64,000 nt of DNA, taken from contig NC_056759.1 of the NCBI RefSeq assembly GCF_018687715.1, positions 30,616,885-30,680,884 on the forward strand, in the 5' to 3' direction. The translations under genes were made by a program, and so were the position numbers. The notes beneath the pieces were generated by a model, which was given only the letters and a program-made list of their open reading frames with translations, had not been told where the DNA came from and searched no databases. This DNA comes from Carya illinoinensis. Lineage: Eukaryota > Streptophyta > Magnoliopsida > Fagales > Juglandaceae. This document shows, in pieces, positions 49,686 to 60,627 of this stretch; the first letter of the stretch is position 1, and each line of letters opens with the position of its first letter.

Positions 49686-50332
49686 AAATGGCTTGATTGA
49701 ATTTAGTCAAGAGGCGAATCCCCAAACCGCTCCCAGAAATATTTTGAAAATATTTTACAATCTTGAAAATTATGATATGTTTATTGGGTTCTGAAAAATA
49801 AGAGAGAAGATTTTGAATTTTTTTAAATAACTTCGGTACTGGAGTTTGTGAAAGCAAATAGGTATCATTGAAAAGTTGTTTGAATATAACTTTTTAAAAG
49901 TATTTTTATTTTGGAGTTTGTAAAAATTGTATTATTTTATATTTGGATAATAATTGAATGAAAAGTTGAAATAGTTTTTTTAGATTTATTATGTTTGTTA
50001 ATGAGCTTATGAGAAAATTTGAGAAATGTTGAAAATATTTCGAAAATAAAAAATCTATTTATCATCATTTTTATCATTATAATCTTAACATCCATTGATG
50101 TTACATTAAATGATAAGCCGACTAGTGAAACATAATAAATATTCTTCAATAATTTTATACCACAATATGGGATGATAGTAAATTAAAAAAGATTATGAGT
50201 AGCATTACTCTTTAGAAATACTTATATAGTTTCCAAACAAGGTTAGAGTTGCCAAACATGATAAAGTTGGATTATTCATATTCTAAAAGGCTGGTATTAT
50301 ATGAGTTGCATGGTTATAATTCTAGATAGCTG
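49686..50332. other. AT-rich sequence, no recognised gene
   Basis: Low-complexity AT-rich DNA; small minus-strand frames (for example 50149-49937) lack any motif. Confidence 0.4.
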
Positions 50333-51042
50333 TAGGTTTAACAATATGTGATACTCCCCGTTAACCTAACATGAACACAACATGATAAAAATGAGTTTAG
50401 GTTTAGTCTTAATCGGTTCAGGTTTAAATGGGTTGACTCGTTAAAACATGATTGTTTGACGGGTCACTAACGGGTCAACCCGTTAAGAAAATTAAATTTA
50501 CATTTTTATTCTTATACCTAAAAACTTAAAAACCCTACTCCCGCCACACTCTAACTCAGACTCCCTCACAATCTCACATTCATCATTAGATATACTGAGT
50601 CTCTCTCTTAATTCTCAGTTGAGTCAATTCTCACAAGTCATGACCACCTTCCACACTTCCCGCGGATTGTAATTTTAGTGGTTTTAATGTTTGGATTGTA
50701 ATTTTAGACTAATGTAGTTAGTTTTATATTTTTGGAAAATATTGTGATTTTAAATTTTGTGAAATTATGTTTAATCAGATCAAATTGATTATTTGAGTCA
50801 ATTCAACCCATTTATATAAGCAGGTCGAAACAGGTTATGCAATGTCGATATATTTTTAATTCATTCATAACGAGTGAAAACAAGTCGTGTCGTGTTAAGC
50901 CGTTATTTTAATGGGTCATATTAGGGTTTGTAAATCTAATCCGTTAAGCTTAACGGATCATGTTTGGGTTGAATCATATCGTATAATATACATGACTTGA
51001 CAAGACACGAATACAACCCATTAACACAATTTGCCACTCCTA
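50333..51042. mobile_element. Non-autonomous hAT-like element
   Basis: The left end is TAGGTTTAACAATATGTG (degenerate) and the right end TTGCCACTCCTA. Flanking 8-bp words GATAGCTG (50325-50332) and GAAAGTTG (51043-51050) match at six of eight positions. The interior shares ACGGGTCAACCCGTTAAGAA-type words with the element at 10101-10722. It is non-coding. Confidence 0.7.
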
Positions 51043-51050
51043 GAAAGTTG

Positions 51051-51527
51051 GTAACGCAAGTGCAATATGGTTGGATGGACTTATTAACGCCAAGTGCTTA
51101 ACTTTCATTAAAAACAAATTAATGTCCATTCACAAAAACTTTGTTTTCTAGTTTTTGTTGGCATGATTTGTGCCTCATGTAGAAAACCTAATAATGATAT
51201 CATTACACAGGTAACCTAATGGCCTCATGAAAACTTTTAACTATTAACTAAGCTAGCCATTATTGATACCCCGTAATTTAGCCGAAAACTTTGGCTTTTC
51301 ATTGTAGATACATTGCATCAAGTGCTAGCTTTTGCTAACCTTATCTGATCGATAGACGTACAAACATTGTATTTAGGCAGATTCATCAGCCTTTGGATAT
51401 AGTAGTCATGTTGCCATCCTCTCATTCACACTTCATGTGTATCAGCTTGTCTTAAGATTGGTGGTTTAGGATAGCTTTTGTTCCAATTCAAATATCCCGA
51501 TCGAAAGATAATATTTTTCATAACAAT
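51051..51527. other. Sequence before the copia primer-binding site, LTR not recognised
   Basis: A 5' LTR should end at about 51525 (TTTTTCATAACA), and its last 13 bases resemble the 3' LTR end (TTTTTCACAACA). The rest of this stretch does not align with the 3' LTR by eye. Confidence 0.45.
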
Positions 51528-51563
51528 TGGTATCAGAGCCAGGTTCGGGTCTGAGGGAAAACG

Positions 51564-54500
51564 ATGGCTGGAGATAAAGTGAAGGTATCAGGGATCAATA
51601 AGTTTGATGGCAAAGATTTTGGATACTGGAAGATACAAATAGAGGACTACCTCTATGGGAAGAAACTCCATCTTCCACTATTGGAAAAGCGAATGGAAAA
51701 GATGGATGAGGCTGATTGAAACCTGTTGGATCGACAGGTTCTGGGAGTTATTCAATTAACCCTATTGAGATCCATTGCACACAACGTCATCAAGGAGAAG
51801 ACGACTGCAGATCTCATGGCGGCTTTGTCAAGTATGTATGAAAAGTCGTCAGCGAATAACAAGGTATATTTGATGAAAAAGTTATTCAATTTGAATATAG
51901 CAAATGGTACGTCTGTTGTAGAACATCTGAATGATTTTAATACTATCACAAATCAATTGTCGTCTGTTGAAATTGAATTTGATGATAAGATATGTGCACT
52001 GATATTATTGGTTTTACTGCCAAATAGTTGGAAAGCCATAAGAATGGATGTCAGTAATTCTGCCAGTAAATCTAAGTTGAAATATGATAATATTTATGAT
52101 TTGATTTTGACTGAGGAGGTGCGCAGGAAAGATTCAGGTGAGACCTCGGGTTCGAGTTCAGCCCTAAATGTTGATTCTCGAGGAAGATCACAAGACAGGA
52201 ACTCAAACAGGGGAAGATCAAAATCAAAGCACAAGGGCAAGAGTAAGTCGAGGCCTAGTCAGCAGGCAACTTGCTGGAATTGTGGCAAAACTAACCACAT
52301 AAAGAAGAACTACAAAAATCCTAAGAAGACCGAGAATGATAGTGCTAATGTGGTAACTGAAGAAGTACATGATGCACTATTGCTTGCAGTTCATAATCCA
52401 GTTGATGACTGGATACTAGATTCAAGGGCTTCCTTCCATACATCTTCTCACCGAGAGCTAATACTTAACTATGTTGCAGGTGATTTTGGGAAGGTGTATT
52501 TGGCTGATGGAGAGGCTTTGAACATAGTGGGGATGAGAGACATTGACATTGTACTCCCTAACAAGAACAAATGGACCTTGCAAAAGGTCAAACACATTCC
52601 TGAGTTGAAGAAGAACCTCATTTCTATTGGGTAGCTCGATGAATGTGGTCATTCAGTAGGGTTCTTATATAGCACCTGAAAGGTCACAAAAGGGGCATTG
52701 GTACTGGCTCGGGGTAAGAAAACCGGTACATTATATATGACTACTGGTTTGATTAACACGATTGCTACTACCATTGCAGAGAGCACAGCAGATTTGTGGC
52801 ATTGTAGGCTTGGCCATATGAGTCAGAAATGTATGAAAGAACTTTTGTCTAGAGGTAAGCTACTAGAACTAAAGTCAGTTGATCTCAGTATATGTGAGAG
52901 CTGTGTTATGGAGAAACAAAAGAATGTCAACTTCTTGAAAGGTGGCAGAATGCCTAAGACTGGAAAACTGGATCTAGTGCACACAGATGTGTGGGGACCT
53001 TCCCCAGTGGCATCTCTTGGAGGTTATCGTTACTATGTCACGTTCATTGATGACCATAGTAGGAAGGTATGGGTTTATTTTTTGAAGTATAAATTTGATG
53101 TATTTAATGTATTCAAAATTTAGAAGACCATGGTTGAGACAGAGACAGGTTTGAAACTGAAATGTTTGAGATCTGACAATGGTGGTGAGTATGTTATTGG
53201 TGGGTTCAAGGAATATTGTGCAGCTCTGGGTATCAGAATGGAGAAGACCATTCCTGGGACACCACAACGAAATGGAGTTGCTGAATATATGAACAGAACC
53301 ATAAATGAGCATGCTAGAAACATGAGGTTGCACGTTGAATTACCACCTACTTTCTGGGCAGATGCAGTTAGCACTGCCATCTATTTGATAAACAGAGGGC
53401 CATCAATCCCATTGGATTGTGGATTGTCTGAGGAGGTTTCGAGCGAAAAAGAGGTCAAATTTTTTCACCTTAAAACTTTTAGCTATCTTTCTTATGTTCT
53501 TATTGATTCTAATGCTCGTAGTAAACTTAAGGCTAAGTCAAAGAAATGTTATTTCATTAGCTATGGAGACGAGGCATTTGGCTATCGTTTCTGGAATGAT
53601 CAGGATCAGAAGATCATAAGAAGCAGGAATGTGATTTTCAATCAGAAGATTTTGTACAAGGATAAGTCTAATATAGTTTCTGAAGTAGCTCCTCAGGAAT
53701 CCGAATTTGTAAGATTGGATGACCTACCAGAGGTCACAGTGCAGTGTAGAGATGTGAGTGATGGGGAGAGTGGGTCCAATGCACCTATTCCTATTATTCC
53801 ATAGTCAATTTTAGAGCCATCCACTCCTACAGCTGCAGTTCGCAGGTCAATTAGGACTATACGTCCTCCACAGTGTTTCTCACCTACTTTGAATTATATT
53901 CTGTTGATAGATAGTGGAGAACCATAGAGTTATTAAGAAACCTTCTAAGATGGAAATTCTAACAAGTGAGAGCTGGCCATGAAAGATGAGATGGATTCCC
54001 TGTTAGAGAATCACACATGGGAGCTAACAGAACTTCCATCGGGGAAGAAGGCATTACACAATAAATGGGTGTACCGGGTGAAAATTGAGTATGGTAGCAG
54101 TAAGACGTACAAGGTCAAACTTGTTGTAAAAGGCTTTCAGCACCAGCAAGGTATTGATTACTCTGAGATTTTCTCTCTTATGGTGAAGATCACAACCATC
54201 AGGATGGTACTGGCTATGGTTGCTACTGAAGATTTATTTCTTGAGCAGTTAGATGTGAAGACAGCTTTTCTTCATGGAGAACTTGAAGAAGACATCTACA
54301 TGTACCAGCCTGAGGGGTTTGTAGTATAGGGAAATGAAAGTTTAGTTTGCAGTTTGAAGAAGAACTTATATGGCCTGAAGCAAGCTCCTAGACAGTGATA
54401 CAAGAAATTTGATAACTTCATGCATAGTGCAGGATACATAAGATGTCAGGCAGATCACTGTTGTTGTATGTGGATGACATGCTTATTGCAGGGGCTAGTA

Positions 54501-55367
54501 TTGATGAGATCAATAATCTAAAGAAGCATATGTCAGAATACTTTGCAATGAAGGATTTGAGAGGTGCAAAACAAATCCTTAGCATGAGAATTGTTAGAGA
54601 TAGAGTCAGAGGTACATTGAAATTCTCACAAACTGAGTATGTGAAAAAAGGTACTCAACAGGTTCAATATGGACAAGACCAAACCAGTTAGCACACCCTT
54701 GGGCAGTCACTTCAGACTCAGCAAGAATCAATCACTAGAGTTAGAGGATGAACAACATTACATGAGTAAGGTTCCTTATGCCTCAGCTATTGGTTCACTT
54801 ATGTATGCTATGGTTTGCACAAGACCAGATATTGTCCATGCAGTGGGAGTTGTGAGTAGATACATGAGTAACCCAGGAAAACAACATTGAGAAGCAGTGA
54901 AATGGATTTTGAGGTACCTAAAGGGCTCCTTAGAAATGTGCTTGTGCTTCTCAGGAGAGAGTGTGGAGGTGTAGGGCTATGTTGATACTGATTTAGCTGG
55001 AGATATTGATAGCAGAAAGAGTACCACGGGCTTTGTTTATACACTTGGTGGTACTGCAGTGTCATGGGATTCTAATATATAGAAAACAGTTTCTTTGTCT
55101 ACCACAGAAGCTGAGTATATTGCAGTGTTAGAGGCTACAAAAGAGATGATATGGCTACAGGGCTTCTTGGAGGAATTGGGTAAAAAAAATCAGAAAGGCA
55201 CTCTCTACAGTGATAGTCAAAGTGCCATATTCCTTGCTAAGAATCCAGCATTTCATTCCAGGACCAAGTACACTCAGATCAGGTATCACTTCATACAATC
55301 ATTGTTAGATGACAGACAGTTGCTACTTGAGAGGATTTGTGGAAGCAAGAACACTGCTTATATTTGA
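51564..55367 (+). pseudogene. copia gag-pol polyprotein, multiply disrupted
   Basis: The frame starts at 51564 (MAGDKVKVSGINKFDG) and is stopped by TGA at 51717. It then reads a UBN2-type gag (51726-52634) with a zinc knuckle CWNCGKTNHIKKNY in which the last Cys is Tyr. The protease site reads DSR instead of DSG (about 52420). Integrase follows (52698-53804) with an HH-CC zinc part (LWHCRLGHMS, CESC), then the catalytic Asp in HTDVWGP, Asp in SDNGGEY and Glu in NGVAE. Reverse transcriptase runs 53979-54691 with LDVKTAFLHG and LLLYVDDM, missing about 15 residues and changing frame near 54455. RNase H ends at 55367 (STTEAEYIA, SDSQSA). Further stops lie at 52632, 52677, 53121, 54327, 54396, 54888, 54972 and 55080. 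The Tnt1-like lineage is an impression only. Confidence 0.88.
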
Positions 55368-55519
55368 CAAAGGGTATTACACTTGAGAAACTAAAGTTGT
55401 GCGTAACTTCAGTTGGTCTTCTAGCATGAAGATAGGGGCAGTGAGTTACAGAGGTAGAGGATATCATGTTTGAGGAAGATGGCGATACAGCAAGTGTACC
55501 AGTCTCCAAGTGGGAGAAT

Positions 55520-55827
55520 TGTTGAGTACTGTGAAGTCTGGTCCATATGGCTCGAGCGGAGGCATTGGCCGCTCAACCAAAGTCAGGCAGAGTCAAACGC
55601 TCGATGTCAGCTCGACAGTTTGCTCGAGCGGTTGTGAGAAGGAAGTTCGCTCGAACGCCACTCGAGCGAACATTCTTTTTACACAGATTTAGGATTTTTT
55701 CCGTCGTTTGACTATATATATGATTATTATATCATAAATATGTCGAACCACATAAATATTTGTGTCGTGTGTGATTGTTTTCTCTTTCGTATTATTTTTC
55801 ACTTTATTGTCATCGTTTTTCACAACA
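55520..55827 (+). repeat. copia 3' LTR
   Basis: The 308-bp LTR begins TGTTGAGTACTGTGAAGTC and ends TTTTTCACAACA, with TG...CA ends. It contains repeated CTCGAGCG words. The AGTTTAGGATTTTTT-like middle and TATATATG probably hold the promoter. Confidence 0.75.
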
Positions 55828-55998
55828 CTCCAATCATGCATGGACAATATTGATGACTCCTTCAGTGCAAGTTGCACTAGATTAATACGGCTTGTAAATA
55901 GCACTTGGTCGGCCACGTTGGGGCCGGGACTATAAAATTATATATCACACAATTCGCGTAATAACTAAATGAGACGAATTGGTGGGATTTTTGTATTC
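55828..55998 (+). repeat. Partial extra copy of the segmental-duplication start
   Basis: The first 120 bp (CATGCATGGACAATATTGAT onward to GGGGCCGGGACTATAAAATT) repeat the beginning of copies A (9006) and B (57225). It is followed by sequence resembling the immediate left flank of the duplicated block, then interrupted by retroposon copy 2. Confidence 0.8.
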
Positions 55999-57168
55999 TT
56001 TTTTTTTTTTTTGAAAGTGAAACATAGTTCCATTCATCATAAAGGTGGAGAATTACAACTTTTAACCTGCAAGATACAAGTCAAATTCTAACCTTTTCAC
56101 GCTATTCAACCTACAAATTTCTTTGCGGCTGACAGGGTCTTGTCCAAACGACTCCAGACTAAACGTCTGAGAGACAGGCCTCCAGACTACCGTCTGAGAG
56201 ACTTAACTCTGTCTTAGACCACCGTCTAAGACAGCCCACACAACTCCCCCTCCCAAGGAGTGGAGTACTAAACTCTACGGACCCTCGGTCTTAGAGACAA
56301 AGTTTTCTACTGCTAACTAAAACAAACTAAGAAACAAAATGCAACAAAAAACCACTTAAGTAGCTTGGGCCCAGCCCAAAACAAAAGTATAGCCCAGCCC
56401 AAAACAAAACCCAGCCCATTGGGAGAGCCACTTAGGTTTTCATCGCTTCCTACTACTGCTGCATCCTCTCGTGCAGCGCCTTCCCCCCAACCAGGTGCAG
56501 GGACCACCATTTGCAGAGGCACCGCTTCTCCTCCAAGCTCACGGCTCCAAACTCCTTTTACGGACTACTCATGCCTCCGAAATACAAGGACTGCGCGCGA
56601 CTCCAAGCTCCTTCCGGTAGTCTAAAACCTTCCGGATCCATGCATGCTCTCCAGCAGTCCTCCGCAGGCCATAGAGAAAGCTCTGCTTTTCAGTATACGT
56701 CGACCGAGATAAGAAACAGGGCAACTTCCTCTTCATTCCATCTCCATGCACTCCTCCGGCGATTCATCTACTTCTGACCAGCACCAACCTGGATGTCGTG
56801 GGCCACCTCGTCTTCATCTTCGCCAGCTCAGGACGGAGCAGATCGTGCCTTATTACGCCGCCCTATGGCCTCGAGAAAACAGGCGTCTCTCCCTTAAAAA
56901 ACATCTGGACCTCAGCCCCTAAACACCTTGCGCCACACCAACTGGACCTTCTCATCTTAACCGCCCCACCAGAATTAAACTAAAACGGATTGGAAAACAT
57001 AAGGAAAAGAAACTAACGAAAAGGAAAAGGAACGGGGGGGGGGGGAGGGAGGAGCCGAAGCTCCCACCTCCCTCCGAGGGCAGTTTTTTTCTTTTCGAGG
57101 TTTTAGAGAGATGGGAGAGTTTCTCTCTCTTCCCGCTGATCCCGGATACAGAGGGAGCTTCCAGCTCT
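55999..57168 (-). mobile_element. 1.2 kb non-autonomous non-LTR retroposon, copy 2
   Basis: The element is inserted with its A tail at the left (T run from 55999) and bordered by perfect 15-bp target duplications GGGATTTTTGTATTC at 55984-55998 and 57169-57183. It is the same family as 4640-5858, in opposite orientation. Shared features are the tail-proximal GTGAAACATAGTTCCATTC, the AAGACAGTCT/TAGACC block and the GAGAGATGGGAGAGTTTCTC start. It carries no conserved protein. The perfect target duplication suggests a younger insertion than copy 1. Confidence 0.85.
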
Positions 57169-58412
57169 GGGATTTTTGTATTCAAACAATGGATTATAGA
57201 TCAGGAAAAAGTCCAGGGCTCCAATCATGCATGGACAATATTGATGACTCCTTCCAGGCAAGTTGCACTAGATTAATACGGTCCCGTAAACAGCACCTGG
57301 CCGCCCACCTTTGGGGCCGGGACTATAAAATTATAAATCACATGATTCGCATTCACTATTTCAGCTAGCTGTTTGTTTCTTGGGGGTGTCAATTAAGACT
57401 TAAAGGTACATTACACGAATGTATTAAATTCTAGATCTGTTATACAAATAATTAAATCCATATTAAATGTCTTCTGGCCGGGAGCAGAAAAATTAGTGGC
57501 ATGCTGCATGCACCATTTATTAATATTGGATGTGCGTACTTGCATGCTTTTGAATGCAAATTATGCGCCGGCCAGCTAGTGAATTATGTATTGGATGGAT
57601 GAGCTAGCTTCTGAATTAATACAACACCATTATTGATACGTAAGTACGTCTATCTTGGCATGCGCGCACTGGCTAATTAAGCTTTGCTCAGCAGGAAGTT
57701 GACCACAAAAATGCACCACAAAGTTAACATATTTAGGACTCGTTTTGAATATACAATTCAGAACATATGGATAAGATATTTTAAATAATAATAAAATTTT
57801 TTTATTAAGATAAGATAAAATAATTTATAAAAAAAAATGTGTTTGAATAGTCATGAGATGAGATTAGATTATTTTTAATTTTTTTGATTTGAAAAAGATA
57901 TGGACCCACTATTTAAATTTTCAGCCAAAATGTGCACTATTTATTACTGTTTATTCACTGTTTACACACTTTTTATACTGTTTATGTACTGTTTACTGTT
58001 AAATTTTACTGTTTATTTAATTTGATATTTTTAAAATTTAGAGATAAAATATAATATATTTAGATATAAAAAACTTTAATACAGTAAGATGTGATAAAAA
58101 CATATTATCTGTACTCCGTATGCCTTAATCAATACATGACGATTTTTGGGTTAATATATATATTTTTTAAATGCAATTCAAAATTTAAATGGTAGAATTA
58201 TTTACATAGCACGTCTTGACCTCCAAAAGAACAAGAGGCCCAATCGGTATGCATGCACAGAATTTCCTCCGGCCGCGTTTGGTGTCTTGCGTACTTCTGT
58301 TTGATATTTTGGGCCTCTTAGACCAAGAATTGGATTGGACCATATACCATTTCGATCGAACTTCCTAAGACACAAGAAATCAGTCTTCCACTTGCTAATA
58401 ATGTGAGGGGAA

Positions 58413-58952
58413 CAGGGGTCAAAGTTTAATCCGGAAGATGGAGAACCGGTTTGAATTCGATCGGATTGAATTGGTTGGCTCGGTTTTAAATCCGCCAGAT
58501 CTGGAATTAATTTATACATTTTAAAAACTGATTAAATTTGATCCGAAATCGGTTTTTTACTTTTTAGCACCAATATATAAAATATTAATTTTTAAAATTA
58601 TATAAAATATTTTATATATGTATGTATAACTTTTATATATAATATACATAATTTTATATGAAATTTTATATATACTATATATTTATATATGAAATAATTT
58701 TATATTATAATTTATAACATAAAATTTTAATTTTAAATATATATATAATTTTTATATGTAATATATATAATTAGACACTTGATTAAAATCAAAAAATTGG
58801 ATCAAATTAGACTGAAATCGGTAAAATCGAAAATACCGATTTAATAAAGTAACCGGTCCAAGATCTATTTTTGAAAATAAAAAATTGATGTATACTGGTT
58901 TACTCCTAAAATTTATATAAAATCATATCAAACCAGACCTATCATACCCTTA
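58413..58952. mobile_element. Non-autonomous hAT-like element, copy B counterpart of 11052-11605
   Basis: It starts CAGGGGTCAAAG and ends CATACCCTTA. The flanking words GAGGGGAA and GAGGGAAA are the decayed target duplication. It is shared by both duplication copies. Confidence 0.7.
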
Positions 58953-59754
58953 GAGGGAAATTAAAACTTGTTAGGAAATATAATTCTGCTGACCTCAAAA
59001 AATACTCTATAAAACAACAATTGTGCGAAATAGACTTTGTGCCTTAAATAATTTTCCACTACAATAGGAATTAGTATACATACATATATATATATATATT
59101 AGTAAAAAATCACAATAACAAAAGAAATTACAATAAACTGAAATAAGAAAAAAAAAAAACTTGAAGCCAGTTAGACTAAGGCACAGAAATTTCACTCTCT
59201 TTAAAGAAATTTAAACCATCTATAATATACAATATTTAAACACCCGTGTAATAGACATCCTCTTGGCTTATCCCATCTAAGATACAACATCCTAGCTAAT
59301 GGTTCATCGTATGACTCAAGTCAATTCTACATGAATAGTTGAACTCAAAACTCCACACAAAAAAAGAAATACATCTGGCATCTCTCGAATATCACACAAA
59401 AACTAGTAGATAAATTAGTATGAAATTTTTATGCACACCGTCTAACTGAACCAAAGGACCTATTTATAGGCTGGAAAAAGTTGCTGATAATTGCACTGTG
59501 TAACCTAAGAATTAAACTTTGTATAAGTTAACGTAAATTGAGCTGAAACGGCTCTCGTACAGAACAATGAGCTCAAACAGTTAAGCCTTCAAAAAAAAAA
59601 ACAAAGAATAAGAAGAAGTCAGAAATCATAATGAATCAAAAGTTGAAGATGCGGCAACAATGGATTTCTTAAGCCTGGAGCTATGTTTTCGCCAGTAAAT
59701 CGTTCCATGTTTCCGCCAGTAAATGGCTAGAAAGGTAACATAGAGGAACGTGCT

Positions 59755-59988
59755 ACGGCTATAGAAGATTCTCACCGAAAATTCTCACCGAATAGTAATA
59801 TTTATTTTATTTTATTTTTTACTTTTTTTTAAATATTTTTTAAAACTATTTAAATATTTTTTAAAAATAAAATAAAATTATAAATTTATTTAAAAACAGT
59901 TTCTTAATCACGAAGTAAAAAAATATATATTAAAAAAAATAAAATACAATTCGGTAAGAACCTTCGGTGGAAATAGTATTTTTCATAA
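59755..59988. mobile_element. AT-rich MITE-like insertion specific to copy B
   Basis: This segment is absent from the matching place in copy A (about 12540-12565). The left part has a doubled ATTCTCACCGAA motif and the right part ATTCGGTAAGAACCTTCGGT, giving partly inverted ends around an extremely AT-rich core. Exact ends and target duplication were not resolved. Confidence 0.6.
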
Positions 59989-60604
59989 AGTCATAGCTAG
60001 AAAATTAACACCTTAATAGTAAATGCAATGCACGCATGCCTACTGAATGACGTACAACGTACGTCACTAAATCAATCCATTTTATTTAGAACGGCTCAAA
60101 CGACTTTCAAGCCATAATTATAATATATTAATACTAAAAAATCTGCAATAGCATGCAAATCAATCCTTTAATCCAAAAGCATAAATTAAAAAATAGTATA
60201 GTTAGAAATATATTTTTTTTAAATGTACCAACAATATATATATATATATAGTGATTTTTTTACCGTGGCAAGGATTTCAAAACTTTTTGCACAAATTAAT
60301 TCTTGACTAATTATAAGATACTTTCAGTAGTTGGGCTGTACAAGGACAGATGGGGTGTTGCCAACAAAACCAACCATAGCTTACGGAGTCTGGAATCGAT
60401 CGAAACGTGTTGAGAACTAGTCAGCCAGCGATAGGAAATGCAAAAAACCGACGTCAACAGGTTCAATCACGATCTAAACCAAGTTCAAACCACTGAACTA
60501 TTCAATAAATATATATATATATTAGGTAAAACAATTATGTTTCACTTTAGTGATTTAAAAAACGTTGTTTTATACCCATGGTTTTGAAAAATAAAGAAAA
60601 ACAA

Positions 60605-60627
60605 CTCTCTCTCTCTCTCTCTCTCTC
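60605..60627. repeat. (CT)n microsatellite in copy B
   Basis: CT tract matching, but shorter than, the one at 13276-13307. Confidence 0.9.

Larger units (their letters stand above)
51528..55827 (+). mobile_element. Decayed Ty1/copia LTR retrotransposon
   Basis: The primer-binding site TGGTATCAGAGC (51528-51539) is complementary to the initiator Met-tRNA 3' end. A gag-pol region follows in copia order (gag, protease, integrase, reverse transcriptase, RNase H). A purine-rich tract GTGGGAGAATTG (about 55510-55521) precedes a 3' LTR at 55520-55827. The 5' LTR is missing or not homologous. Multiple stops and at least one internal deletion make it inactive. The right border abuts segmental-duplication sequence at 55828. 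Confidence 0.9.

Noticed and set aside
51564..55367. A functional copia element
   Set aside because: At least eight stops, a missing stretch in reverse transcriptase, and substituted protease and zinc-knuckle residues.
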